NCBI GenBank assembly: GCA_022508565.1
Contig: JAFLUY010000001.1
Location: 124,001-188,000, forward strand
From: Erysipelotrichales bacterium
GTDB lineage: Bacteria > Bacillota_I > Bacilli_A > RF39 > UBA660
Direction: 5' to 3'
DNA length: 64,000 bases
Position numbers and translations under genes: made by a program. Positions 45,046-52,634 of the stretch are shown here, piece by piece. Each line of letters begins with the position of its first letter. Positions within the stretch are counted from its first letter, which is position 1. The notes under the pieces were generated by a model. The model was not told the DNA's origin and made no database searches. It was given only the letters and a program-made list of their open reading frames with translations.

Positions 45046-45074
45046 TATAATATGAAAGAAGAGGGTGATTTGTT
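45046..45074 (-). promoter_or_regulatory. Sigma-K-like promoter of gerE
   Basis: On the minus strand: AACA (45074-45071), 17 bases, then CATATTATA (45054-45046), fitting the sigma-K pattern mACm N16-17 CATAnnnTA. A second CATATTAT lies at 45036-45029. The predicted start would fall about 25 bases before the gerE ATG. Confidence 0.55.
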
Positions 45075-45076
45075 TC

Positions 45077-45568
45077 TTATTCAAATTTTACACTAACATA
45101 GTAATTTTGATCTGTCGAGTTATTAATATATTTAATTATATCATTTGCAGTTCCAACAGATTTTTCTTTATTAGCAACAACAACCTTTAAATTATTTTCA
45201 TTTATAGATACAAAAGAATTTAATTTAAAGCTATTATAAATATCTTTTTCTAATTTTTCTTCTAATGATTTATTAGCATTTAAATATTTTATCTTTTCAT
45301 AAGCATCATTTTTTTCTTCTACAGATTTTGTTGAGTCAAGTAATACTTCTTGTAAAGTTTGCATTGTTGCCAAATCTTCTTCATCTTTTGTTATTCTCAT
45401 AGCAGTTAATGCTTCACTTTCTGTAATTTCAATTTCCGAAGTATTTTCTTTATTGTTGCTTGAGAATACTAAAGATGTTGCTGGACTTGGTATTGCAATA
45501 TAATAAACAGCTAAAACTAAAATAATACTAGATAAGGTTAAAAACCACAATTTTGATTTATTAATCAT
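45077..45568 (-). CDS. spoIIIAH: SpoIIIAH-like sporulation protein
   Basis: 163 residues. One membrane helix near the N-terminus (LWFLTLSSIILVLAVYYIAI, about 7-26), a linker, a helical region (EALTAMRITKDEEDLATMQT, about 53-72) and the ring-forming C-terminal domain (FVSINENNLKVVVANKEKSV, about 118-137, then TANDIIKYINNSTDQNYYVS). Length and layout match SpoIIIAH, the mother-cell half of the channel that docks with SpoIIQ. No other spoIIIA gene is adjacent, whereas in Bacillus it is the last gene of an eight-gene operon. GGAGG site before ATG. Confidence 0.85.
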   Translation of the reverse strand: MINKSKLWFLTLSSIILVLAVYYIAIPSPATSLVFSSNNKENTSEIEITESEALTAMRITKDEEDLATMQTLQEVLLDSTKSVEEKNDAYEKIKYLNANKSLEEKLEKDIYNSFKLNSFVSINENNLKVVVANKEKSVGTANDIIKYINNSTDQNYYVSVKFE

Positions 45569-45591
45569 TTAATTTCCTCCATTACTGATAA

Positions 45592-45619
45592 ATAATATGA
45601 AAGAATTAAATATTTATAC
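45592..45619 (-). promoter_or_regulatory. Sigma-E-like promoter of spoIIIAH
   Basis: On the minus strand: GTATAAA (45619-45613), 13-base spacer, CATATTAT (45599-45592). The -10 fits the sigma-E pattern CATACAHT at six of eight positions; the -35 is weaker. The 14-base run TTCTTTCATATTAT is shared with the gerE promoter. Confidence 0.5.
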
Positions 45620-45641
45620 TATAAAAATATTAAAATTGCTT

Positions 45642-45857
45642 TTATATTGAATTCAGTTTTTTTATAATAACTTTATTTATAACTTTTAAAAATAGCTTGT
45701 TTGATAAAATTAAATTTTTGTCGCTATCTATGTTATTATCGTAAAAAGATATAAGTATGTTTTGTTTTATAAAAGTCACATATTCAGAATAACTCATTTT
45801 ATATAGTAGTTTAGACAAATTATTCTCTATATCATTAATAATTTCATCGTTGCTCAT
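45642..45857 (-). CDS. Unknown small protein, 71 residues
   Basis: Not recognised. Helical, charged: IINDIENNLSKLLYKMSYSE, then a Lys/Asn/Ile-rich tail (NKLFLKVINKVIIKKLNSI). A very strong binding site (GGGGGGAG) and an extended -10 promoter (TGTTATAAT on the minus strand, 45897-45889) argue for a real, vegetatively expressed gene rather than a sporulation one. Divergent from cca. Confidence 0.6.
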   Translation of the reverse strand: MSNDEIINDIENNLSKLLYKMSYSEYVTFIKQNILISFYDNNIDSDKNLILSNKLFLKVINKVIIKKLNSI

Positions 45858-45888
45858 AAAATTTCTCTCCCCCCCTTTAAATGGTGCT

Positions 45889-45897
45889 ATTATAACA
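45889..45897 (-). promoter_or_regulatory. Extended -10 promoter of the 71-residue gene
   Basis: TGTTATAAT on the minus strand (45897-45889), about 31 bases before the start codon. Confidence 0.5.
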
Positions 45898-45984
45898 ATT
45901 AATAAACAAAAAATTTGTCGAACAATGTCGTCATCAAAAATTTTGTAAATAAAGTTTGTTCTAATTCAAATTTATTAAATTTAT

Positions 45985-45993
45985 TGTTATAAT
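45985..45993 (+). promoter_or_regulatory. Extended -10 promoter of cca
   Basis: TGTTATAAT (TATAAT 45988-45993), 17 bases before the GTG start. Confidence 0.6.
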
Positions 45994-46010
45994 TATGTTG
46001 GTGAATAGCA

Positions 46011-47108
46011 GTGAACGAAAAGATTAAAAATGTATTAAAGAAATTAGAAGATAATGGATACAAATCATTTATTGTTGGAGGATACGTAAGGGATACTTTG
46101 CTTAATATTGAATCATTCGATGTTGATATTTGTACATCTGCTGAACCAAAAGAAGTAAGAAAAATATTTGAACTAAACAATGCTAATGACGATAACTATG
46201 GAAGCGTTTCAATTAAAGATAAATTATATAATTACGATATAACAACTTATCGTAAAGAGATACGTTATGAAAACAGAAGACCGGTAGAATATAAATATAC
46301 AGATTCTATCGAAGATGATGTTTTGAGAAGAGATTTTACGATAAATTCACTTTATATGGACATTAACGGTGATATCCATGATACTTTCGGCGGTTTAGAT
46401 GATATAAATAACAAAATTATTCGTGTAATAGGTAATATTGAATCTAAAATGATAGAAGATCCTCTAAGAATGCTAAGAGCAGTTCGTTTTGCTGCAACTC
46501 TTAATTTTGAATTGGAAAATAATTTAAAAAGTTATATTAAACAAAATAAACAACTTATAAAAACTTTAAGTTTTACAAGAAAAAAACAAGAGTTGGATTT
46601 AATTTTTAAATCAGATAATAAAATAGATGGTCTTAATTTAATAAAAGAACTTAATATCTCTGATGTATTAGATATCAAAATCGAAAGTGAAGTAATTGAC
46701 ACAATTGATCCATTAGGAATATGGGCACAAATAGAAGTAAGTGATGAGTATCCATTTAGCAATGAAGAATTAGATATAATAAACAAAATTAAAAAAATAA
46801 TAAATTATGGTATAATAGATAACATAATTTTATATGAATATGGCCTTTACCCATCTATGATTGCTGCAAATATTTTAGGATATGATAGAAACTTTGTAAG
46901 TGATATATATAAGGGTATGCCAATATATTCTCTAAAAGATATAGATATAAATGGTGATGACATAATAGAATTACTTGATATTGAACCAAGCAGCACCATT
47001 AAGGATATAATGAATGATTTAGAATTAAAGATATTAAATAATTTACTTAAAAATAATACTGAAGATATAAAAAATTATATTATAGAGAATTGGAGGAAAG
47101 AGTCGTGA
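46011..47108 (+). CDS. cca: CCA tRNA nucleotidyltransferase
   Basis: Adds or repairs the 3' CCA end of tRNA. 365 residues, class II. SFIVGGYVRDTLLNIESFDV (about 20-39) carries the GG...RD element and the DxD metal site; VLRRDFTINSLYM (about 105-117); DPLRMLRAVRFAATLNFELE (about 143-162). GTG start 46011 after GGTGA. Downstream dnaD begins within the stop (GTGA). Confidence 0.95.
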   Translation: MNEKIKNVLKKLEDNGYKSFIVGGYVRDTLLNIESFDVDICTSAEPKEVRKIFELNNANDDNYGSVSIKDKLYNYDITTYRKEIRYENRRPVEYKYTDSIEDDVLRRDFTINSLYMDINGDIHDTFGGLDDINNKIIRVIGNIESKMIEDPLRMLRAVRFAATLNFELENNLKSYIKQNKQLIKTLSFTRKKQELDLIFKSDNKIDGLNLIKELNISDVLDIKIESEVIDTIDPLGIWAQIEVSDEYPFSNEELDIINKIKKIINYGIIDNIILYEYGLYPSMIAANILGYDRNFVSDIYKGMPIYSLKDIDINGDDIIELLDIEPSSTIKDIMNDLELKILNNLLKNNTEDIKNYIIENWRKES

Positions 47109-47743
47109 ACGAAGTGGTATTTAAAACATTAAAAGAAAAAGACTTTGTTGTTAAGAATTTCTTAATTAAAGTTGCAACGGAATTAAAATTATCTCTTAAT
47201 GAAACAATTCTATTAATTTATTTTATGAATCAAGAAGTACCAACTTTAAATATTGATAATATTGCTTCAAGTGTATATTTAACTGAAGAAGAAATAATGG
47301 AAGCATTTAGTAAATTAATTAGTATTAATCTTCTTAAAGTAAATATAGTAAAACATGATGATGGAACAAGAGAAGAAGTTATATCATTAGATAGTATTAT
47401 CGAATATGTTACAACAGATATTACAAAAAAACACAAATCAAACGAAAAACAAAATCTATTTTCTATATTTGAAAAAGAATTTGGTAGACCCTTAAGCACA
47501 ATAGAATTTGAAATTATTAATGAATGGTTAGATTCTGGATATCAAAAAGATATGATTATTGAAGCACTAAAAGAATGTGTTTATAATGGATATCATAGTT
47601 TAAAAAGTGTTAGTTCAAGACTTCAATATTGGAAAGAAAAAGGTTATAAAAGTAAGGCAGATTTATCTAAAGGTTTAAAAGAAGAATCAGATAGCGCTGA
47701 TTCATCAGAATTATTTGATTGTAATTGGTTAGAAGATGAATGA
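47105..47743 (+). CDS. dnaD: DnaD-like replication initiation protein
   Basis: 212 residues. N-terminal winged-helix part (VATELKLSLNETILLIYFMN, about 17-36) and the C-terminal DnaD domain (FEKEFGRPLSTIEFEIINEW, about 120-139; RLQYWKEKGYKSKADL, about 174-189), with the YWKEKG element that binds DNA. DnaD acts in primosome assembly with DnaA, DnaB and DnaI. GTG 47105 follows GGAGGAAAG and overlaps the cca stop; the TTG at 47090 lies in the binding site. Next to nth, as in Bacillus. Confidence 0.93.
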   Translation: MNEVVFKTLKEKDFVVKNFLIKVATELKLSLNETILLIYFMNQEVPTLNIDNIASSVYLTEEEIMEAFSKLISINLLKVNIVKHDDGTREEVISLDSIIEYVTTDITKKHKSNEKQNLFSIFEKEFGRPLSTIEFEIINEWLDSGYQKDMIIEALKECVYNGYHSLKSVSSRLQYWKEKGYKSKADLSKGLKEESDSADSSELFDCNWLEDE

Positions 47744-48353
47744 TAAGTTTTTTGAACTTTTAGATGAAAAAATACCTAATCCAAAGTGTACCTTAAACTA
47801 TAATAAAGACTATGAATTATTAATTGCTACTATGTTATCTGCACAATGTACAGATGAAAGAGTAAATAAAGTAACAGAAGTATTATTTAATGATAATGAT
47901 ATATATTCATTATCAAAAGCAAAAAAAGAAGATATTATTGATATCATTAGACCATGCGGTAATATGAATAAAAAAAGTGAATATATAATCGAGATAGCGA
48001 AGCGTTTAGTTACAGATTTTGAAGGTACCGTACCAAACAATCGTGAATACCTCGAAAGTTTACCAGGAATTGGCAGAAAAACTGCAAATGTTGTTTTAGC
48101 AAACATTTTTGGGGTACCTACATTTGCAGTAGATACTCATGTTGAAAGAGTTTCAAAAAGATTTGGATTTGCTAAAAATACAGATGATGTAGTTAAAATT
48201 GAAGAAAAACTAATGAAATTATTCCCAGAAGAAAAGTGTATTAAATTACACCATCAGTTTTTATTATTTGGAAGACACATTTGTACAAGTAGAAATCCCC
48301 ACTGCGATAATTGTAATATGAAAGAATATTGCAAGGAAAAGATGCTGAAATAA
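47736..48353 (+). CDS. nth: Endonuclease III
   Basis: DNA glycosylase/AP lyase for oxidised pyrimidines. 205 residues. Helix-hairpin-helix LESLPGIGRKTANVVLANIF (about 106-125) with Lys, then catalytic Asp in VDTHVERVSKRFG (about 131-143); 4Fe-4S cluster CTSRNPHCDNCNMKEYC (about 184-200, C-x6-C-x2-C-x5-C). Overlaps dnaD by 8 bases. The dnaD-nth pair is conserved in Firmicutes. Confidence 0.97.
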   Translation: MNDKFFELLDEKIPNPKCTLNYNKDYELLIATMLSAQCTDERVNKVTEVLFNDNDIYSLSKAKKEDIIDIIRPCGNMNKKSEYIIEIAKRLVTDFEGTVPNNREYLESLPGIGRKTANVVLANIFGVPTFAVDTHVERVSKRFGFAKNTDDVVKIEEKLMKLFPEEKCIKLHHQFLLFGRHICTSRNPHCDNCNMKEYCKEKMLK

Positions 48354-48363
48354 GCATTTTTTT
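48341..48363 (+). terminator. Terminator of nth
   Basis: Short stem ATGCT / AGCAT around GAAATA, then TTTTTT; overlaps the stop codon. Confidence 0.75.
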
Positions 48364-48364
48364 C

Positions 48365-48393
48365 TTTACAAAAAAGACTAAAAAATTTATAAT
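48365..48393 (+). promoter_or_regulatory. Sigma-A promoter of lon
   Basis: TTTACA (48365-48370), 17-base spacer, TATAAT (48388-48393). No CIRCE or CtsR-type operator is visible between it and the start codon. Confidence 0.8.
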
Positions 48394-48422
48394 AAAAAAC
48401 ATATCTTGAAGGAGGTAGTACA

Positions 48423-50723
48423 GTGTTAGAAAACTTACCAGTATTATTGCTTAAAAAACTAGTATTACTTCCATACCAAGAAGTGCGTTTGGAATTAAAT
48501 ATTGAATTAAGTAAAAAAATAATTGATGTATCTATTGATAGTTATAATAGTAAACTATTAGTTATTTGTCCTAATAATACACTAGAGATAAATCCAACAG
48601 CTCAAGATTTACCTAGTATTGGAGTTATTGCAAAGATCAAATCAAAGATTGAACTACCAAATGGCAATTATCGTGTAATAATAAGCGGAATAAATCGTGT
48701 TTTAGTAAGTGTTTATAAAAACATCGAAGATAATGTAGATATTTTAGAAGCAAAGGTAAAAAGGACTTATATAGACACTTCTAATAAAATGGAAGAAGCA
48801 GCTATTTTAAGAACTTTAAAATCTGTTATCGAATCTTACATGGAACAAAATCCTCAAGCTTCTAACTCAGTAATAAACACAATATCAAACATAACTGATT
48901 TAGATATGTTAACAGATATAATAACTAACTTCATGCCATTTGATATTGCAAAAAAAGTAGCGTATATGAATGAATTTGATTATGTGGTTCGTGCAAATAA
49001 CTTAATTAAAGATATTAACTTAGAATTACAAGTTATTAATATCGAAACAAAAATTGATGACGAAATAAGAGAAAAATTTGATAAAGAACAAAGAGATTAC
49101 ATTTTAAAACAAAAGATATCAAAATTAAATGAAGAATTGGGTATTAATGTTGATAAACAAACAGAAATAGCAATATTTAATAATAAGATAGATGAATTAA
49201 TTGTTGATGAAAAAACAAAAAATAAATTTAGAGAAGAAGTAAAAAAATATTCTTATACTTCTGAATCAAATCCTGATTCATCAGTTATTAGAAATTATTT
49301 AGAAACAGCATTGAATCTACCATGGAATGTAGAATCTACTGACGAAAGAGACTTAAAAAAAATCAAGAGTAGTTTAGATAAAGAACATTTTGGTTTAACA
49401 GAAGCTAAACAAAGAATTATAGAATATATTGCAATTAAAAATAACAATGCCAATATTAATGCACCAATTATTTGTTTAATTGGTCCTCCGGGTGTTGGTA
49501 AAACTACATTAGGCATATCAATTAGCAAAGCATTAAATCGTGAATTCTGTAAGATAGGTGTTGGAGGATTAAATGATGCAACAGAACTTACTGGTCACAA
49601 AAGGACATATCTAGGTTCATCTCCTGGTAAAATAATTCAAAGTATAAAAAAATGTGGAACAAAAAATCCAGTAATATTAATAGATGAAGTTGATAAAATT
49701 GTAAGTGATTTCAAGGGTGACCCATCAGCTGTGCTATTAGATATTTTAGATCAAAATCAAAATAAAGAATTTATGGATAATTACATTGAAGAACCATTTG
49801 ATTTATCAAAAGTATTATTTATTCTTACAGCTAATGATATTAGTTTAATACCACCTGCTTTGAAAGATAGATTAGAAATAATTCAACTAAGCTCATATAC
49901 CGAATTTGAAAAAATTGATATTGCAAAGAAACATATATTACCAAAAATATATAATGAATATAATTTAAAAAAGATTAAAATCAGTGATAGTGACTTATTA
50001 TATATAATAAACTATTATACTGCTGAATCTGGAGTAAGAGATTTAACAAGAGTTTTAGAAAAATTGTGTCGTAATATAGTTATTAGTGAAAAAGAAATTA
50101 AATCAATAACCAAAAAGTTTATTACTGATGTCCTAGGACCTGTAAAATTCGATTTTAATATAAATAGAGAAATACATCCAGGATCTGTTAGCACACTTGG
50201 AGTAACACCTTATGGCGGAATTGTAATTTCAATTGAAACATTATTCACAAGTGGAGAAGGTAATATAATTATGACTGGTAATGTAAAAGAACCTGTTTTA
50301 GAAAGTGTTAAAGTGGCTTGTAGTTATATTAAAGCAAATTATAAGAAATTTAAAATAAAAAATGACATATTATCGACAAACGATATACACATAAATGCTT
50401 TAAAATATAGTATTAAAAAAGATGGGACTTCAGGAGGTATAGCATTTACAACGTCAATATTATCAGCTGCACTAAATAAAGAAATTGATAGCAAGACATG
50501 TTTTACTGGTGAGATTACATTACATGGTGATATATATAAAGTTGGTGGAGTAAAAGAAAAAATCATTGGTGCATATAATAATGGTTTTAAAATAGTTTAT
50601 ATCCCGAAAGAAAACGAAAATGATTTAGAAACAATACCTGAAGAAATAAAAAAAGATATAAAAATAAAATGCGTTTCAAATTATTCAGAAATATATAAAG
50701 ATTTATTTGTAAATAAAGAGTAA
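48423..50723 (+). CDS. lon: ATP-dependent protease Lon (LonA)
   Basis: Quality-control protease. 766 residues: N-terminal substrate domain (1-200), coiled-coil (185-245), AAA+ module with Walker A GPPGVGKTTLG (about 352-362) and Walker B PVILIDEVDK (about 413-422), and a Ser-Lys protease domain (from about 580). The catalytic Ser lies in KKDGTSGGIAF (about 666-676) and the Lys in VGGVKEKIIGAYNNGF (about 705-720). The usual sequence PKDGPSAG is altered to KKDGTSGG. GTG start after GAAGGAGG. Confidence 0.95.
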   Translation: MLENLPVLLLKKLVLLPYQEVRLELNIELSKKIIDVSIDSYNSKLLVICPNNTLEINPTAQDLPSIGVIAKIKSKIELPNGNYRVIISGINRVLVSVYKNIEDNVDILEAKVKRTYIDTSNKMEEAAILRTLKSVIESYMEQNPQASNSVINTISNITDLDMLTDIITNFMPFDIAKKVAYMNEFDYVVRANNLIKDINLELQVINIETKIDDEIREKFDKEQRDYILKQKISKLNEELGINVDKQTEIAIFNNKIDELIVDEKTKNKFREEVKKYSYTSESNPDSSVIRNYLETALNLPWNVESTDERDLKKIKSSLDKEHFGLTEAKQRIIEYIAIKNNNANINAPIICLIGPPGVGKTTLGISISKALNREFCKIGVGGLNDATELTGHKRTYLGSSPGKIIQSIKKCGTKNPVILIDEVDKIVSDFKGDPSAVLLDILDQNQNKEFMDNYIEEPFDLSKVLFILTANDISLIPPALKDRLEIIQLSSYTEFEKIDIAKKHILPKIYNEYNLKKIKISDSDLLYIINYYTAESGVRDLTRVLEKLCRNIVISEKEIKSITKKFITDVLGPVKFDFNINREIHPGSVSTLGVTPYGGIVISIETLFTSGEGNIIMTGNVKEPVLESVKVACSYIKANYKKFKIKNDILSTNDIHINALKYSIKKDGTSGGIAFTTSILSAALNKEIDSKTCFTGEITLHGDIYKVGGVKEKIIGAYNNGFKIVYIPKENENDLETIPEEIKKDIKIKCVSNYSEIYKDLFVNKE

Positions 50724-50740
50724 TTAATACTCTTTTTTTT
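50715..50740 (+). terminator. Terminator of lon
   Basis: 8-bp stem AAAGAGTA / TACTCTTT with loop ATTAA, then TTTTT; overlaps the stop codon. Confidence 0.88.
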
Positions 50741-50768
50741 CATATATATAACTAGAAAGGATGAATAT

Positions 50769-51512
50769 ATGAAAAAGATAATTAATTACGAAAAAGAAAT
50801 ATCAATTGAGGATAATGTCGCAAGTATTACTAGTATTAGTCTAGAGTGTTCTTATAACGAAAACAGAAATAATGTTGATGGGATATTTTTAATTGAAGGA
50901 AGTTATAAGACTCACGAATTATCGTTAAACAAAAAAGATTTTAGATATGAATTACCATTTAATAATGAAATAGAAGATTTTAAAAAAGAATCAGCACATG
51001 TTGAAATAGAAGATTTTACATATGAATTAGAAGATAATATCTTAAAAATCAATATTGATTATGAATTATCTTATGATGAAGAAGAAGTGAATGAAGAAAT
51101 CCAAGAAGAATTTAACGAAGATGAATTTGAAAGATTCTTAAACGAACATGAAGTCGATATTGTTTCATTTAAAGACGAAGAAGAAACAGAAGATGCAGAA
51201 GAAGGGATAGAGGTAGAAGATCGAGATGAACAAGAACAAACTATAGAAGAAATAGAAGACAATCTAGAAGATAATAGAACAATAACACTAGAACCACAAG
51301 AAAGTAATGATTCTGTAGAAGAAACTTTATTAAATAACATTTCAAAAGAAGAAAAATATATTACATATCATGTATATGTCTGTGAAAACGATGATACTAT
51401 TGAATCGATATCAAAAAAATATAATATAACAAAAGAAGAAATTTTTGACTATAATTCTGAAGAAGAAATCAGAAGTGGAGTAAAATTAATAATACCTGTA
51501 AAAGATGAATAA
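50769..51512 (+). CDS. spoVID: SpoVID-like spore coat assembly protein with LysM domain
   Basis: 247 residues. The N-terminal 95 residues resemble the SpoVID/SipL-type beta domain (ISLECSYNENRNNVDGIFLI, then ELPFNNEIEDFKKESAHVEI). A long acidic linker (about 100-195) follows, then a C-terminal LysM domain (YHVYVCENDDTIESISKKYN, about 197-216; then EIFDYNSEEEIRSGVKLIIP). SpoVID couples the coat to the spore surface through SafA/SpoIVA. It is much shorter than Bacillus SpoVID (about 575). The next gene is ysxE-like, as in Bacillus spoVID-ysxE, which supports the call. Starts 8 bases before that gene ends the overlap. Confidence 0.85.
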   Translation: MKKIINYEKEISIEDNVASITSISLECSYNENRNNVDGIFLIEGSYKTHELSLNKKDFRYELPFNNEIEDFKKESAHVEIEDFTYELEDNILKINIDYELSYDEEEVNEEIQEEFNEDEFERFLNEHEVDIVSFKDEEETEDAEEGIEVEDRDEQEQTIEEIEDNLEDNRTITLEPQESNDSVEETLLNNISKEEKYITYHVYVCENDDTIESISKKYNITKEEIFDYNSEEEIRSGVKLIIPVKDE

Positions 51513-52344
51513 AATTAAAAAAATTGGAAAAGTCACAATACATGATGAAGAAATAGTTAAAAAGACTGATAAGAATAATGAAGACACTTTTACTTATTTA
51601 GAATCTAGAGATTTTCATAATTATTTAATGTTTAGTGAAAGAACTAATGATACTTCAATTTATCCCTTTATTAAGGATTTGTCACTAGATGATTATCAAA
51701 AAAGTGAAGATTTAATTGATAATGTAGCTCTTCTACATAATAAAACTTCTTATAATAAAGAAGTAAATCAAGAAAAACACAAAAAGATTAGGGATAATAT
51801 AATTGGATATATCAATCACTTAGATAGTTATTACTATAGCATGTTGGATGCAATTGAATTAATTGAATTTCCATCACCAAGTGACACTATATTTTTAAGA
51901 AATTATTCTAAATTATTAGAATTATTTGATTTCCTTAAAAATGAAACTAATTCTTGGTATGAATTAACAAGTAATAAAACAAAAGAAAGAGTTTGTCTTA
52001 ATCATGGAGATATAAGATTAGATCACTTAATAAAAGGGGATAAAGAATATCTAATTAGTTGGGATAAATCAACATTTGATTCACCAATATTAGATATAAT
52101 TAACTTCTATCATGAAGAATGGGAAAAACTTGATTTTGAGACTCTTTTAAAAAGATATCTTGATAAATGCTCGTTAACAGAAGAAGAAAAAAAATTGTTA
52201 TTTATAAATATAGCAATTCCAGAAAAGTTAAAAAAAACTAATGATGAATTAATAAATGTTAGTAATACTAGAAGATTATTTGATTATATTTATAAAACAG
52301 AAAAATTAATAAGGCCATATTATTCGGTAGAAAAAAAAGAATAA
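51505..52344 (+). CDS. ysxE: YsxE/CotS-like spore coat protein
   Basis: 279 residues, kinase-like (APH) fold of the CotS/YsxE group. The catalytic-loop equivalent is VCLNHGDIRLDHLIKGDKEY (about 167-186), with His-Gly-Asp as in aminoglycoside phosphotransferases, then LISWDKSTFDSPILDIINFY (about 187-206) with the DFG-like Asp. The N-terminal glycine-rich ATP lobe is small and degenerate. Members are coat-associated; catalytic activity is unproven. It overlaps spoVID by 8 bases. Confidence 0.82.
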   Translation: MNKIKKIGKVTIHDEEIVKKTDKNNEDTFTYLESRDFHNYLMFSERTNDTSIYPFIKDLSLDDYQKSEDLIDNVALLHNKTSYNKEVNQEKHKKIRDNIIGYINHLDSYYYSMLDAIELIEFPSPSDTIFLRNYSKLLELFDFLKNETNSWYELTSNKTKERVCLNHGDIRLDHLIKGDKEYLISWDKSTFDSPILDIINFYHEEWEKLDFETLLKRYLDKCSLTEEEKKLLFINIAIPEKLKKTNDELINVSNTRRLFDYIYKTEKLIRPYYSVEKKE

Positions 52345-52512
52345 TAAAAAGACTTCAATTAATAGTATAAATAAATTAAATCTTAAAGGAAGTATTAAAG
52401 TAATAATAACTTGATAAAAAATAAGGACCGAAAGAAATAATATAGCAATTATAGAGAATAATCCACCACCTCTATTATTATTGTTGCAAGAATTTTGATT
52501 ACAGTTATTCAT
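52306..52512 (-). CDS. Small Asn-rich membrane protein
   Basis: 68 residues. A short Asn/Cys-rich head (MNNCNQNSCNNNNRGGG) precedes two membrane helices (LFSIIAILFLSVLIFYQVII, LFILLIEVFLLFFFFYRIIW). ATG 52512 has AGGTG six bases before it; the GTG at 52521 is within that site. The 3' end overlaps ysxE by 39 bases on the opposite strand. The Asn/Cys head and small size resemble small coat or spore-membrane proteins, and the neighbours are coat genes, but I do not recognise the family. Confidence 0.6.
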   Translation of the reverse strand: MNNCNQNSCNNNNRGGGLFSIIAILFLSVLIFYQVIITLILPLRFNLFILLIEVFLLFFFFYRIIWPY

Positions 52513-52558
52513 AATAATCACCTATAATAGTATATTCTATAGTAAAAATAATGTTATT

Positions 52559-52580
52559 AGAAAGACCAAGAGTCTTTTTT
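52559..52580 (+). terminator. Terminator after ysxE
   Basis: Stem AAAGAC / GTCTTT around CAAGA, then TTTT. It lies 215 bases downstream of ysxE and 55 bases before the pilin-like operon. Confidence 0.65.
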
Positions 52581-52582
52581 TA

Positions 52583-52611
52583 TTGTAAAAAAAATCTTTA
52601 TATTCTATAAT
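52583..52611 (+). promoter_or_regulatory. Sigma-A promoter of the pilin-like operon
   Basis: TTGTAA (52583-52588), 17-base spacer, TATAAT (52606-52611), 23 bases before the first start codon. Confidence 0.75.
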
Positions 52612-52634
52612 AATTATAGAATAGGAGAGGTTGT

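Noticed and set aside
51071-51340. Ser-rich minus-strand frame in spoVID
   Set aside because: It is the complement of the Glu-rich linker (GAA/TTC repeats) and has no other support.
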